DNA of 64,000 nt. Origin: Gluconobacter sp. P1C6_b (GTDB lineage: Bacteria > Pseudomonadota > Alphaproteobacteria > Acetobacterales > Acetobacteraceae). A program made the translations under genes and the position numbers. The DNA lies in contig NZ_JACRVU010000003.1 in NCBI RefSeq assembly GCF_018811945.1, positions 206,897 through 270,896 of the forward strand, read 5' to 3'. Below the pieces are notes generated by a model, which had not been told where the DNA came from, did not search any database, and worked only from the letters and a program-made list of their open reading frames with translations. Below, in pieces: positions 27,741 to 37,125 of this stretch. Within the stretch, counting starts at the first letter, position 1, and every line of letters begins with the position of its first letter.

Positions 27741-28477
27741 TCGTCGATGCCTTTCGGGATCGTGATGTCCAGTTCACGGATGCGCTTGCGCAGGGTGTTG
27801 CGGTTTACACCCAGAATGGCGGCAGCGCGCAACTGGTTACCGCAGGTCCGCCGCAGAACCATCGTGATCAGCGGCCGTTCGACCTCGCCCACCACACAGG
27901 CATGCAGATCACCCGCCCCGTTTTCCAGATCGCCTTCAAGATATTCAGCCAGGGGCCGTTCCAGCGCCCGCTCCAACCCGCGGGGACGCGCCGTGCCTGT
28001 GCCAGCCGCCAGCCGACAGACCGCGCTGATCCGCTCCGGCCCCAAACGCTGCGCAGAGGGCAGCGCCGACAGCCAGCGATGCAGGGCTGTGGACAATCCC
28101 CCCTGCCGGAGCAGAAGAACAGGATCGTGACGGCTCCCCGCGATCACGCGCAGATCCGTGCCCTCCTGTGCGAGCCATTCCATGAACCGGTCCTGCATCA
28201 GGGGGCACAGACAGTCGATCTCATCCAGCAGCAGGGTCCCGCCCTGCGCCTGCTGGATCCAGCCGGCCTCACCATTTCCGAAAAGGGCCGCTTCACGAAG
28301 CGCGCGCGGCGTCGCGGTCAGGGCGGCAATCACAAACGGATTTTGTGCACGCGGGCTGTGACTGTGCAATCGCCGGGCAACATCCTGCCGGTCCAGGCGG
28401 GACGCGCCGTACAGGAACACCGGATGGCAGCCCTGCTCGACCAGACCTGAAGCAGACTGCTCCGTCATGGCTGACAC
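27737..28477 (-). CDS. Degenerate NtrC-like protein lacking receiver, Walker A and GAFTGA
   Basis: The gene occupies the ntrC position between dusB and ntrY but encodes only 246 residues. There is no receiver domain. The AAA+ remnant starts V-F-L-Y-G-A-S-R-L-D-R-Q-D, which lacks the G-K-S/T of a Walker A motif. The stretch F-G-N-G-E-A-G-W-I-Q-Q-A-Q-G-G replaces the GAFTGA loop by a deletion; Walker B (L-L-L-D-E-I-D) survives. The Fis-type HTH is intact (A-A-A-I-L-G-V-N-R-N-T-L-R-K-R). It probably binds DNA but cannot hydrolyse ATP or open sigma-54 complexes. NtrB is absent. Confidence 0.85.
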   Translation of the reverse strand: MSAMTEQSASGLVEQGCHPVFLYGASRLDRQDVARRLHSHSPRAQNPFVIAALTATPRALREAALFGNGEAGWIQQAQGGTLLLDEIDCLCPLMQDRFMEWLAQEGTDLRVIAGSRHDPVLLLRQGGLSTALHRWLSALPSAQRLGPERISAVCRLAAGTGTARPRGLERALERPLAEYLEGDLENGAGDLHACVVGEVERPLITMVLRRTCGNQLRAAAILGVNRNTLRKRIRELDITIPKGIDE

Positions 28478-28501
28478 GGAAGGGCCGGACGTCTCACGCC
28501 C

Positions 28502-29617
28502 TCAGGCCGCTTCACGCGTGCCGTCGCGGCTCAGACTGCCCGTCGGGCCGGCCTCACGGTTGCGCACGACACCGGCCTCAATATGACGGTCATAGAATGC
28601 AGTCAGCAGCGCAATGGCCTCGGCTGCGCTCTCAACACCATTGATGGTAGAGCGGAACGTCGCAGAGCCCGGCAGCCCGGCGGAATACCAGGAGACATGC
28701 TTGCGCGCGAGACGCAGGCCCGGCCGTTCGCCGAAATGATCGAGCATCATCCGGTAATGCCGCAGGGCGATTTCCTTTTCGGTCGCCAGATCCGGGTCGA
28801 GCACATCTTCACCGGTCCGCAGGGACTGCGCCACCTGCGCCGTAAACCATGGCCGTCCATAACACCCGCGCCCGATCATGACGCCATCGGCCTGCGACTG
28901 GTGCAGTGCCTCCCGCGCATCGCGAATGGTGTTGATGTCTCCGTTGACGATGACCGGCAGCGAGACCGCGTCCTTCACCGTTTTAACGAAACGCCAGTCC
29001 GCCGTGCCGTTATAGAACATCTGCCGGGTGCGACCGTGGACGGTCACAAGCCGGATTCCGCTCTCTTCCGCGATCTTCGCCAGACGCGGTGCATTGAGCG
29101 AATTGTGGTCCCAGCCCATGCGCATCTTGAGCGTCACCGGCACATTCACGGCCCGCGCTGTCGCTTCGAGCAGCTTCCCGGCCAGAACCTCGTCCCGCAT
29201 CAGCGCAGAACCAGCCATCTGCCCGATCGCGACCTTCTTCACCGGGCAGCCGAAATTGATGTCAATGAGGTTCGCGCCCCCATCCACCGAAATCTTCGCT
29301 GCCTGCGCCATGGCCTCGGGATCACATCCGGCAAGCTGGACCGCATTTGGCCCCCGCTCGGCCATCCGCGCCATGCGCATGGTGTTCTCGTTCTCGCGGA
29401 TCATCGCCCAGGACGCGATCATTTCCGACACGACGAGTCCTGCCCCGAGATCACGGGCAAGCTGACGGAACGGTAGATCCGTAACACCCGAAAGCGGAGC
29501 AAGGATCACCGGATCCTCGATCACCACGCCCTGTCCCAGATCGATGGGTTTCAGGACACGGTTCGGGGGTGCAGCGGCAGGCGCATCAGGAGCGGCGGAA
29601 GGAGCGGAAGCAGTCAT
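28502..29617 (-). CDS. dusB: tRNA-dihydrouridine synthase DusB
   Basis: The 371-residue flavoenzyme reduces uridines in the tRNA D loop. It shows [13 protein letters not shown] near the N-terminus, N-F-G-C-P-V-K-K-V with the catalytic Cys, and [11 protein letters not shown]. Ala/Pro-rich residues 1-20 precede the domain. DusB (NifR3) heads the ntr cluster in most Alphaproteobacteria, which matches the order here. Confidence 0.94.
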   Translation of the reverse strand: MTASAPSAAPDAPAAAPPNRVLKPIDLGQGVVIEDPVILAPLSGVTDLPFRQLARDLGAGLVVSEMIASWAMIRENENTMRMARMAERGPNAVQLAGCDPEAMAQAAKISVDGGANLIDINFGCPVKKVAIGQMAGSALMRDEVLAGKLLEATARAVNVPVTLKMRMGWDHNSLNAPRLAKIAEESGIRLVTVHGRTRQMFYNGTADWRFVKTVKDAVSLPVIVNGDINTIRDAREALHQSQADGVMIGRGCYGRPWFTAQVAQSLRTGEDVLDPDLATEKEIALRHYRMMLDHFGERPGLRLARKHVSWYSAGLPGSATFRSTINGVESAAEAIALLTAFYDRHIEAGVVRNREAGPTGSLSRDGTREAA

Positions 29618-29747
29618 GGCAGGATCAATTTAGCGGCCCGCCTCCGCAAGCGCAAACGCTCCTTTGCACGCAACCCCGCCCCCTGTCCGTGCGCTATTCC
29701 CCAGACAGTCTTCACGCCACTTCCACCATTCCTTCATGGAGAAGAGC

Positions 29748-30557
29748 ATGCCGCATATTACGACCAGCGACGGAACCCGCATCCATTACGAGGAACAGGG
29801 ACACGGACGTCCCATCGTCATGATCCACGGCTGGACCTTCTCGGGACGTTTCTTCCACCGCAATGTCGGCCCGATCTCCGAACAGGCCCGCGTCATCACC
29901 ATGGACCTGCGCGGACACGGACGCTCCGAAAAACCGCAGCATGGCTATCGCATCTCCCGTCTGGCCGCCGATCTGCGCGACCTTCTGGTCGCGCTGAACC
30001 TTCAGGACGTGACGGTTCTGGGCTGGTCGATCGGGTGCCCCGTCATCTGGTCGTATCTGGAGCTGTTCGGGTCAGAGCGCATCCGCAACGCCATTTTCGT
30101 CCAGCAGACCCCCAAGCAGTACTATTCCGCCGACTGGAAGCTCGGTCACGCCGCCTGTTTCGATCAGGCTGGCCTGACAGCCGTGCAGCAGCAGCTCACC
30201 CTCACACCGGACGAGTTCGACAGAGGCAATCTGGAAAGCTGCATCTGCCACCCTCTGCCCGAAGACGAGAAAGCGCTCCTGCTCCGGGAAATGGCGCAGA
30301 GTCCCGCCCATGCCCGCAGCGCCATGATGGCGGATCACACCACGCAGGACTGGCGTGACATCCTGCCCCGCTTCACCCTTCCCGCCCTCATGATGATCGC
30401 CCGCAAGGACAAGGTCCTGAATCCGGACGGTCCCGCCTGGGTGGCGCAGCACATGCCCAACTGCACCGGCGTGGAGTTCGAGGACAGCGCGCACATGGTT
30501 TTTCTCGACGAGACAGAAAAGTTCAACCGCACTGTTCTCGACTTCCTGAAGAGGTAA
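29748..30557 (+). CDS. Alpha/beta hydrolase
   Basis: The 269-residue protein is an alpha/beta hydrolase with oxyanion motif I-H-G-W-T-F near 27, nucleophile elbow G-W-S-I-G-C near 96 (Ser), acid in A-R-K-D-K-V and catalytic His in D-S-A-H-M-V-F. It resembles non-haem peroxidase or esterase-type hydrolases. ATG 29748 is preceded by GGAG with six-base spacing; upstream ATGs lack one. Five bases separate it from the next gene, so they form an operon. Confidence 0.88.
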   Translation: MPHITTSDGTRIHYEEQGHGRPIVMIHGWTFSGRFFHRNVGPISEQARVITMDLRGHGRSEKPQHGYRISRLAADLRDLLVALNLQDVTVLGWSIGCPVIWSYLELFGSERIRNAIFVQQTPKQYYSADWKLGHAACFDQAGLTAVQQQLTLTPDEFDRGNLESCICHPLPEDEKALLLREMAQSPAHARSAMMADHTTQDWRDILPRFTLPALMMIARKDKVLNPDGPAWVAQHMPNCTGVEFEDSAHMVFLDETEKFNRTVLDFLKR

Positions 30558-30561
30558 TCCC

Positions 30562-31422
30562 ATGACGAAACTCCCCTTCCCTTTCGGCATGAACGAATTC
30601 ACGACCCAGCCCTGGTCGTTCGAGGAAGACGTGGCGCGTTACCGTGACCTCGGCGTGGATGCGATCGAGATCTGTGAAGCCAAGCTCGATCCGGATCGCA
30701 TCGGGGAGCAGATGCGCCTCGTCAGGGAGAGCGGGCTGAGAGTCAGTGCGGTCCAGCCTCTGGTGCGGACCTTCTTCGGAAGCGCGATGGTCCCCGAACC
30801 TGAAGCGCCTGAAGCCCGCGTCAAACGTCTTGCCCAAAGCCTGAAAACGCTCGCGCCTCATGTCCCCGGCAGCGTCTTCGTGACCAATACCGGCGCGCCA
30901 CCAAAGGGCAACATGCGCCGTACCATGGACGAGACGGTGCGTTATCTGAAGGAACTCTGTCCCCTTGCCGACGATCTGGGCGTTTCCCTATCGCTGGAGC
31001 CGCTCAACCCGACCTCAGTGAACACCGAAAGCGCCATCTGGACCATTGAACAGGCCATGGACATCGTTGACGACGTCGGCCATCCGGCGATGGGTCTGTG
31101 TCTGGATTACTGGAACATCTGGCAACAGAAGGATGTCTGCGCGGCCATCCGCGCTGCGGGAAGCAAAATCAACGTCCTTCAGGTCAGCGACTGGCGTACG
31201 CCCTATTCCGCTGCCGACCGCCTGATCCCCGGCGATGGCTGCATTCCGCTGCATGAAATGCTGCAGGCAACATGGGACGCGGGCTTCCGGGGCGCCTGCA
31301 CGGTCGAGATTTTTTCCTCAGACGTGCCGGACAGCCTTTACGACCGCGATCTGAGCGACGTCATCCGCTTCTGCCGCGAGGGACTGGATCAGGCCTGGAA
31401 CGGCGAGGACGGCGAGACCTGA
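30562..31422 (+). CDS. Sugar phosphate isomerase/epimerase (xylose isomerase-like TIM barrel)
   Basis: The 286-residue protein belongs to the AP-endonuclease-2/xylose-isomerase-like barrel. Metal ligands are suggested by S-L-E-P-L-N-P (Glu), G-L-C-L-D-Y-W-N (Asp) and C-T-V-E-I-F-S (Glu). Its substrate cannot be assigned; family members act on inosose, hydroxypyruvate or sugar phosphates. It is co-transcribed with the alpha/beta hydrolase, hinting at one catabolic route. Confidence 0.85.
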   Translation: MTKLPFPFGMNEFTTQPWSFEEDVARYRDLGVDAIEICEAKLDPDRIGEQMRLVRESGLRVSAVQPLVRTFFGSAMVPEPEAPEARVKRLAQSLKTLAPHVPGSVFVTNTGAPPKGNMRRTMDETVRYLKELCPLADDLGVSLSLEPLNPTSVNTESAIWTIEQAMDIVDDVGHPAMGLCLDYWNIWQQKDVCAAIRAAGSKINVLQVSDWRTPYSAADRLIPGDGCIPLHEMLQATWDAGFRGACTVEIFSSDVPDSLYDRDLSDVIRFCREGLDQAWNGEDGET

Positions 31423-31424
31423 CG

Positions 31425-31664
31425 TCACTCTGTCGGGCCGATTTCCTCGCAGTGTCGTTTCAGGCCGTCCTGCGTGATGACGAAACGCCCGTCATCACGC
31501 AGTTTCGACAGTCCGAGCCGTTCCAGCCGCTCAAGACAGGGCTGGTCCTTCAGCCCTGTCGGTCGCCCCGTCGGCGCACACAGCAAAAGCCGGTGCAGCG
31601 TCGAGCGGCAGCACGTCTCCAGATAAGGCTCGTCGTAGGATTCAGCAGCGGATGCGTCGGACAT
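31425..31664 (-). CDS. Small conserved-looking hypothetical protein
   Basis: The 79-residue acidic protein starts M-S-D-A-S-A-A-E-S-Y-D-E-P-Y-L-E and has a compact core containing L-E-R-L-G-L-S-K-L-R-D-D-G-R-F-V-I-T-Q-D-G-L-K-R-H split between helices, reminiscent of a winged-helix remnant. It is convergent with the isomerase gene, leaving two bases between stops, and divergent from pyrD with its own promoter gap. No function assigned. Confidence 0.6.
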   Translation of the reverse strand: MSDASAAESYDEPYLETCCRSTLHRLLLCAPTGRPTGLKDQPCLERLERLGLSKLRDDGRFVITQDGLKRHCEEIGPTE

Positions 31665-31790
31665 GCGTTCGCGTCTATCGCGTCCCTGCGCCACCGCCAA
31701 GACAAAACGCCATCAGATACACTCCGGGGATGTAAGCCAGACGCGCGAAGCTGATGCGTCACACCGCGGATTAGGGTATGGAAACGATTC

Positions 31791-32864
31791 ATGATCGATC
31801 TCGGAACGCTCGTCACTCCACTCCTGCACCGCTTCGACACCGAAACGGCGCACGAACTCGCCATTCACTCCCTTGCCCTCGGCCTTGGCGGCCAGGCGCC
31901 AAAGGATGTGCCGGCCCTCTCGACCCGCACGCTCGGCCTGCGCTTTCCCAACCCGATCGGCCTGGCTGCCGGATTCGACAAGGATGCCCGTGCCATCCGT
32001 CCGCTGGCCAAACTGGGCTTCGGCCATATCGAGGCCGGGACCGTGACGCCCCGCCCCCAGCCCGGCAATCCCGGCCCCCGCCTGTTCCGGCTGGTCGAAG
32101 ATGGTGCGATCATCAACCGCATGGGCTTCAATGGCTGCGGCGTGGACCGCTTCTGCCGTCGTCTCGCCCGGCTGCACCGCCCGATGCCCAATGGCAGGAT
32201 GCGCGGTCCGACTGTCCCGCTGGGCGTGAATATCGGGATCAACAAGACCGGCTCCGACCCGCTGCGGGACTACCCGGACCTCGTGGCCCGCGTGCGGCCC
32301 TATGCCGATTACATCACGATGAACCTGTCGTCTCCCAACACGCCGGGGCTGCGCGATCTTCAGTCGGCAACGATGCTGAAAGAGCTTCTGGACGCCATCA
32401 ATACCCGCAATCCGGAGCGTCCTCCGCTTCTGGTCAAGCTCGCGCCCGATCTGGATGACAGCTCCTACGAGCCGATCCTCGAAGCCGCCATCGAAGGCGG
32501 CGCGCAGGGTCTGATCCTGACCAACACGACCATCGCCCGTCCCGCCACCCTGCGTGATCCGGCGGCCCGCGAGAGCGGTGGCCTCTCTGGTCGCCCACTC
32601 ACCCCGCGCTCCCGCGAGGTTCTGCGGATCGTCTCGGGTCTGAACAAGGGCCGTCTGGCGCTGATTTCGTGTGGCGGCATCGAAACCGGCGAAGACATTC
32701 TCGCCCGCATCCGCATGGGCGCGGATATGGTGCAGATCTATTCGTCCTTCATCCTTCAGGGCCCCGGCATCCTGACCCGCATGAAGACGGAACTGCTCGA
32801 CGCCATGCGCCGCGACGGCTTCGAGACGATCGCCGATGCCCACGGCGTTGACCGGCCGAACTGA
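31791..32864 (+). CDS. pyrD: Dihydroorotate dehydrogenase (quinone), class 2
   Basis: PyrD oxidises dihydroorotate with quinone at the inner membrane in pyrimidine synthesis. The 357-residue protein has the class 2 N-terminal helix region, G-L-A-A-G-F-D-K-D near 62-70, N-R-M-G-F-N-G near 106, the catalytic loop N-L-S-S-P-N-T-P-G-L-R and C-G-G-I-E-T-G-E-D near the FMN phosphate site. ATG is the first start after the promoter gap. Confidence 0.95.
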   Translation: MIDLGTLVTPLLHRFDTETAHELAIHSLALGLGGQAPKDVPALSTRTLGLRFPNPIGLAAGFDKDARAIRPLAKLGFGHIEAGTVTPRPQPGNPGPRLFRLVEDGAIINRMGFNGCGVDRFCRRLARLHRPMPNGRMRGPTVPLGVNIGINKTGSDPLRDYPDLVARVRPYADYITMNLSSPNTPGLRDLQSATMLKELLDAINTRNPERPPLLVKLAPDLDDSSYEPILEAAIEGGAQGLILTNTTIARPATLRDPAARESGGLSGRPLTPRSREVLRIVSGLNKGRLALISCGGIETGEDILARIRMGADMVQIYSSFILQGPGILTRMKTELLDAMRRDGFETIADAHGVDRPN

Positions 32865-33028
32865 CGGACTGCTCAGCTCCCGTCTCAGGGCATCTTTCCC
32901 TTCGGGGGAAGGTGCCCTTTTTCGTATCCATCCGCCCGGCGCAATGAACCGCTTCAAGGCGGAAATCGAACCCCGGCGAACGCAAGCCGTTGAAAACCCC
33001 ATCAAGACACTGGACGGAACACCTTCGC

Positions 33029-35452
33029 ATGACCACACGGCCTCCCGCGCGCGCCTTTTCACCTCTCCGCAGCCCGCGCCCCGGAACAACCTGTGGATAC
33101 ATGCTGGGCGCTCTACCCCTCGTTTTCGGTCTGCTCTGCGCAGGTGTGACGACACCCGCCGCGCTGGCGGCCGCTGCACAGACCGCGCCGGCTCCGACCA
33201 GAGAAGCGCCCAGGGATGCCGACAAGACCCAGCAGTCAGATCCTGCCAATTCCGGGCTGGGCTGGAACGCTGTCTCCACTTCCATCAGCCGTCAGCTCGA
33301 TGACAGCGCGGCGGTATTGAAGCAGGTTTTCGCGACGCTGAACCGCAAGGACGTCAACACGGGCAATAACGAACTCGACGCCCTGTCGGCCCAGGTTCAG
33401 AAGGTCCAGCAGAACACGCAGGACGCGGTTACGCAGATCCAGTCCTATGACAGCATCACCGAATCCTTCCTGAAAATCCTTGGCCCCAAGGCCGCGGAAA
33501 ACGAGGACGCGTCCGTCACTGCACAGCGCCAGCGGATGCAGCAGAATTCGCAATCCGTGAAATCGGCGCTGATGCGGGCCAAGCTCTATAATCTTCAGGC
33601 CCAGCAGCTCAACACGGCCATCAATGCGCGGCGCACCCGCCTGCAACACGCGGCCCTGTCCGAACGGACGGTCTCGCCGCTCGCGCCACGCTTCTGGAAC
33701 ACGCTCCTGACCGAACGGGCGGAAAACCGCTATTCACTCCATGCTGGCGGCGTGCTGTCCGACTGGCTCTATCTCCTGATCGGTTGCGCGATCACCTTCG
33801 CGGCCATTGGTCTGAGTTCACCGCTGATCCTGCGTCTGCTCAAACGCTGCGGCGCCCATTTCCGCCCCGCCACCGAAGACAGCGTAAAGGAAGCCCTCTC
33901 CAGCAGCATCATCGCCATCACACTGAATGGCGCGCTGGAAGCCCTGATCGCCACGCTGGGCTGGTTCATCTGGGCAGCCGCCGTCCTACCTGATGGCGGG
34001 GGTCCGATCGGCGCGATCATCGGGGAGACGGTCCCCGTCTGCGGCTTCATTATTGGTGCCGGGCTGCCCGTCTTCGGACGGAACGGTGTTCTGGCTCAGG
34101 GAAATCCGGGCGAACGCAAGGCGCTGCGGGGGGTGGACTGGATCCTTGCGATCAGCATTCTACTGCTGGACCTGCTGCGGGCCTTTCAGGCTCAGGACAC
34201 CTTTGGCCAGACGCTTCAGCTCCTGCTGGAAATCGCGTTCTCGATCGCTATCGGCCTCTGCGCCGTGGACACATTCCGCCGCCTCAGCAACCAGAACGAT
34301 ACCCGCGGCTTCGCGCCTTCCGCTCTGGGCGTTTCCAGCCTTCTGCTGGCGGTTACGGTCATCTCCATCCTGCTGGGCTATGTAGCTTTCGCCTTCACGC
34401 TCAATGGGTGGCTGCTCTCGCTGGGTACGGGTGTTGCCATCGTGACGCTTCTGGGGCTGTGCTGGCGCGACGTACTGGACCGGCTGTTTTCGGAGGGTGG
34501 CTTCTTCAGCCTGCGCCTGGGCCAGCTCGGCCTGACGCAGCGCCGCCTGTCACAGATCGGCGTGATCCTCTCAGGGCTCGGGAACGTCCTGCTCCTGCTG
34601 CTCCTGTTCTCCATCGCACAGACGGATGGCAGCTTCAGCGTTGCTGACATCACGAACCGGCTGTGGCTTCTGTTCGTCGGCAATACCATCCATGGCGTGA
34701 AGATCTCGCTCGATACCGTGGTGCTGGCCATCGTTCTGCTGGTGGTGGCCTATTACGCAATCCGCCAGACACGCTCCTGGCTGCGGGATCGCTTCTTCCC
34801 CACCACGCGCCTCGATATCGGCAGTCGTACCTCGATCCTGAGCATCTTCACCTACTGCGCCTGGATCCTCGTCGGTCTCGGCATCCTGTCCATCGCCGGT
34901 GTCTCGGTCCAGAACCTGACCTGGGTGGTCAGCGCACTCTCGGTCGGTATTGGTTTCGGCCTGCAGTCCATCGTGCAGAACTTTGTCTCTGGCGTAATCC
35001 TGATGGCCGAACGTCCCGTGCGCGTCGGCGATATGGTCGAGATCGCCGGCACGCGCGGTGACGTCAAACGCATCAGCATCCGCGCCACTGATATCGGCCT
35101 GAGCGATGGCTCGACCATGATCGTCCCGAACTCCCAGTTCATCACGACCAGCATCAAGAACGCGACGCTGAGCGGTGCCACCGGCGTCCTGACCCTGACG
35201 TTCAAGATCCCCCTGACGACGGATCCCGAGAAGGCGAAGGCCATGCTGCTGGAAGTCGCGGCCCATCGTGACGAAGTCCTCGCAACGCCATCGCCGAAAG
35301 TCCGGGTGAGCGCGATTGCCGACGATAGTCTGACCATGACCCTGAGCGTCGCCCTCATCTCGGCCCGTGACGGCGGAAGTGTGCAGGACGCCATTCTTTT
35401 TGACGTCTTCCGCCGTTTCCATGCCGAAGACGTCGCCATCACAACAGCATGA
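33029..35452 (+). CDS. Large MscS/MscK-type mechanosensitive channel
   Basis: This 807-residue protein has an N-terminal basic segment and export signal (Y-M-L-G-A-L-P-L-V-F-G-L-L-C-A), a Gln-rich coiled periplasmic region (about 60-230, DUF3772-like), around ten membrane spans, and a C-terminal MscS core. The core shows F-G-L-Q-S-I-V-Q-N-F-V-S-G and R-P-V-R-V-G-D-M-V-E-I, the pore helix and beta domain of the family. It protects against osmotic downshock. ATG 33029 was used; TTG 32990 and ATG 33101 are alternatives. Confidence 0.88.
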   Translation: MTTRPPARAFSPLRSPRPGTTCGYMLGALPLVFGLLCAGVTTPAALAAAAQTAPAPTREAPRDADKTQQSDPANSGLGWNAVSTSISRQLDDSAAVLKQVFATLNRKDVNTGNNELDALSAQVQKVQQNTQDAVTQIQSYDSITESFLKILGPKAAENEDASVTAQRQRMQQNSQSVKSALMRAKLYNLQAQQLNTAINARRTRLQHAALSERTVSPLAPRFWNTLLTERAENRYSLHAGGVLSDWLYLLIGCAITFAAIGLSSPLILRLLKRCGAHFRPATEDSVKEALSSSIIAITLNGALEALIATLGWFIWAAAVLPDGGGPIGAIIGETVPVCGFIIGAGLPVFGRNGVLAQGNPGERKALRGVDWILAISILLLDLLRAFQAQDTFGQTLQLLLEIAFSIAIGLCAVDTFRRLSNQNDTRGFAPSALGVSSLLLAVTVISILLGYVAFAFTLNGWLLSLGTGVAIVTLLGLCWRDVLDRLFSEGGFFSLRLGQLGLTQRRLSQIGVILSGLGNVLLLLLLFSIAQTDGSFSVADITNRLWLLFVGNTIHGVKISLDTVVLAIVLLVVAYYAIRQTRSWLRDRFFPTTRLDIGSRTSILSIFTYCAWILVGLGILSIAGVSVQNLTWVVSALSVGIGFGLQSIVQNFVSGVILMAERPVRVGDMVEIAGTRGDVKRISIRATDIGLSDGSTMIVPNSQFITTSIKNATLSGATGVLTLTFKIPLTTDPEKAKAMLLEVAAHRDEVLATPSPKVRVSAIADDSLTMTLSVALISARDGGSVQDAILFDVFRRFHAEDVAITTA

Positions 35453-35546
35453 TCGGAAAATACTTTCCGGGACTCCGCGCAATACTCGATTTCCAGACGG
35501 ACTGGTCCTAAGGTCAGTTCGTCCAGAGAGGCCAGGATCCAGACCG

Positions 35547-36039
35547 ATGCCATCCCCGACACAAATTTCCGGAGACAAGACGCCGGGTCAGGTTTTTCAC
35601 CTGCCCGTTCGCTCCAAGACGCTCTCGATGGCGGAAGCCGCGGTTCATCTCGGGCTGCCGGAACGCCGGATGAAGCTGCTTGCCCTGCTCGGCACGGGGC
35701 CGGCGCGGACGCAGGCGCCCGACGGGAAAATCGCGTATCGCCGCGAAGATCTGGAACTCTATCTCACAGCCCTGCACGAAAAGGCCGATATCTCCGGCAC
35801 GGAAATGATGCGCCGCCGCGCCCAGGCCGCAGCCAGCCGCCAGCCGCCAGCGTGCGCTTGAACTCGTCCAGATCGGCAGCAAAACGGGCTTTCCCGATCC
35901 CGATCCATTCATGATGCTGGCTACCGGTGCCGATGCCCGTCAGCACGCCTGTTTTTTTGTCATCAAGGTCATGGCGCTGTTCGGACTGATCATGCTCTGC
36001 ATCTCGTCCACCCCGCTGCTCCGGGCGCATTTCAACTGA
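35547..36039 (+). pseudogene. HTH-like protein with C-terminal membrane span, frame broken by a 7-bp duplication
   Basis: The first frame (35547-35861) encodes 104 residues including a helix-turn-helix-like block, S-M-A-E-A-A-V-H-L-G-L-P-E-R-R-M. It runs into S-R-Q-P-P-A-C-A and stops. The 7-mer CAGCCGC occurs twice in tandem at 35834-35847, followed by CAG. Removing one copy joins the frame to a second open frame ending at 36039, adding A-L-E-L-V-Q-I-G-S-K-T-G-F and a membrane span (V-M-A-L-F-G-L-I-M-L-C-I). The restored protein has 161 residues. This is direct sequence evidence of a frameshift; whether it is reversible is inference. Confidence 0.75.
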
Positions 36040-36060
36040 CGGGCCATTCCTGCCCGTCAG
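36036..36060. terminator. Hairpin terminator between convergent genes
   Basis: Perfect nine-base arms CTGACGGGC (36036-36044) and GCCCGTCAG (36052-36060) overlap the stop codon of the broken gene. No T-run of note follows, but its position between convergent genes supports termination. Confidence 0.55.
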
Positions 36061-36070
36061 CTGACAGTCC

Positions 36071-37084
36071 TTACTCAAAGCCGCAGAGCACGGCCTTTCC
36101 AATACCCTTGCCGCTTTCGAGCAGTTCATGCGCCCGGCGCAGATTGGCAAGAGTGACCGGCCCCAGCATCTCATGCAGGGTCGTCTTCAGAAGACCAGCC
36201 TCCACAAGCGAGGCCACCTGCGCAAGAATTCTGCCCTGTTCGGGCATGTCCGGCGTCTCGAACATCGGACGTGCGAACATGTATTCCCAATGCACGGAGA
36301 GGGCTTTGCGCTTGAAGGGCATGATGTCGAATTCGCCCGGATCGTCGATCAGAGCCAGCGCACCCTGCGGCGCGAGGGAGCGTATGATCGCATCCCTGTG
36401 CTCACCGGATGCGGTCAGACCAGCGACATAGCGCACCTGTGGAATTCCGATCCGCGCCAGTTCCTGATCAAGCGGCCGGCGATGATCGATGACATGGTGC
36501 GCCCCCATTTCCCGGCACCACTCCGTCGTCTCCGGACGGGATGCCGTGGCAATGACCGTCAGACCCGTGAGACGGCGCGCGATCTGCGTAAGGATCGAAC
36601 CCACGCCACCCGCCCCGCCGATGATCATAAGCGCATCCGGGTTGTCCATCTCACCCAGCCGCACGCCCAGTCGGTCGAACAGCAGTTCCCAGGCCGTAAG
36701 CGCAGTCAGCGGCAAGGCTGCAGCTTCGGCATCGGAGAGGCTTTTCGGCGCCAGCGCGATCAGGCGCTCATCGACAGCCTGAAATCGCGCATCACTCCCC
36801 TGCCGGTTGGCAGTGCCCGCATAGAAAACGCGATCCCCGGCCCGGAAACCCCGGACCTGACCACCCGTGGCAACAACAGTTCCGACCGCGTCATATCCCA
36901 GAACCCGTGGTTCATCGCCCGGCGGGTCCATCGACCGCAGCTTGGTATCGACCGGATTGACCGAAACTGCCCGGATTTCCACAACGACATCCCGCGGCCC
37001 CGGAACAGGGGTCGGAATGTCGAGTTCGACCAGCGCATCGGTGTCGTCCATGCAGGTTGCACGTCTGTGCCCGAAAGCCTTCAT
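36071..37084 (-). CDS. Zinc-type-alcohol-dehydrogenase-like MDR oxidoreductase
   Basis: The 337-residue medium-chain reductase has an N-terminal GroES-like fold (V-S-V-N-P-V-D-T-K), Y-D-A-V-G-T-V near 65 and the NADPH motif I-G-G-A-G-G-V-G-S near 155. Structural zinc cysteines are absent, so it is of the quinone-reductase-like ZADH group rather than a true alcohol dehydrogenase. Substrate unknown. It lies 41 bases downstream of the UbiH-like gene and may be cotranscribed. Confidence 0.88.
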   Translation of the reverse strand: MKAFGHRRATCMDDTDALVELDIPTPVPGPRDVVVEIRAVSVNPVDTKLRSMDPPGDEPRVLGYDAVGTVVATGGQVRGFRAGDRVFYAGTANRQGSDARFQAVDERLIALAPKSLSDAEAAALPLTALTAWELLFDRLGVRLGEMDNPDALMIIGGAGGVGSILTQIARRLTGLTVIATASRPETTEWCREMGAHHVIDHRRPLDQELARIGIPQVRYVAGLTASGEHRDAIIRSLAPQGALALIDDPGEFDIMPFKRKALSVHWEYMFARPMFETPDMPEQGRILAQVASLVEAGLLKTTLHEMLGPVTLANLRRAHELLESGKGIGKAVLCGFE

Positions 37085-37125
37085 GGGAGATATCTCCTAA
37101 CTCAGAAAGAGCGCTGCCAGAGGGG

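Noticed and set aside
26046..28130. Long plus-strand ORF of 694 codons
   Set aside because: It is antisense to ntrY and ntrC; its protein is rich in Arg, His and Gln with no family motifs, as expected of a shadow frame in GC-rich DNA.
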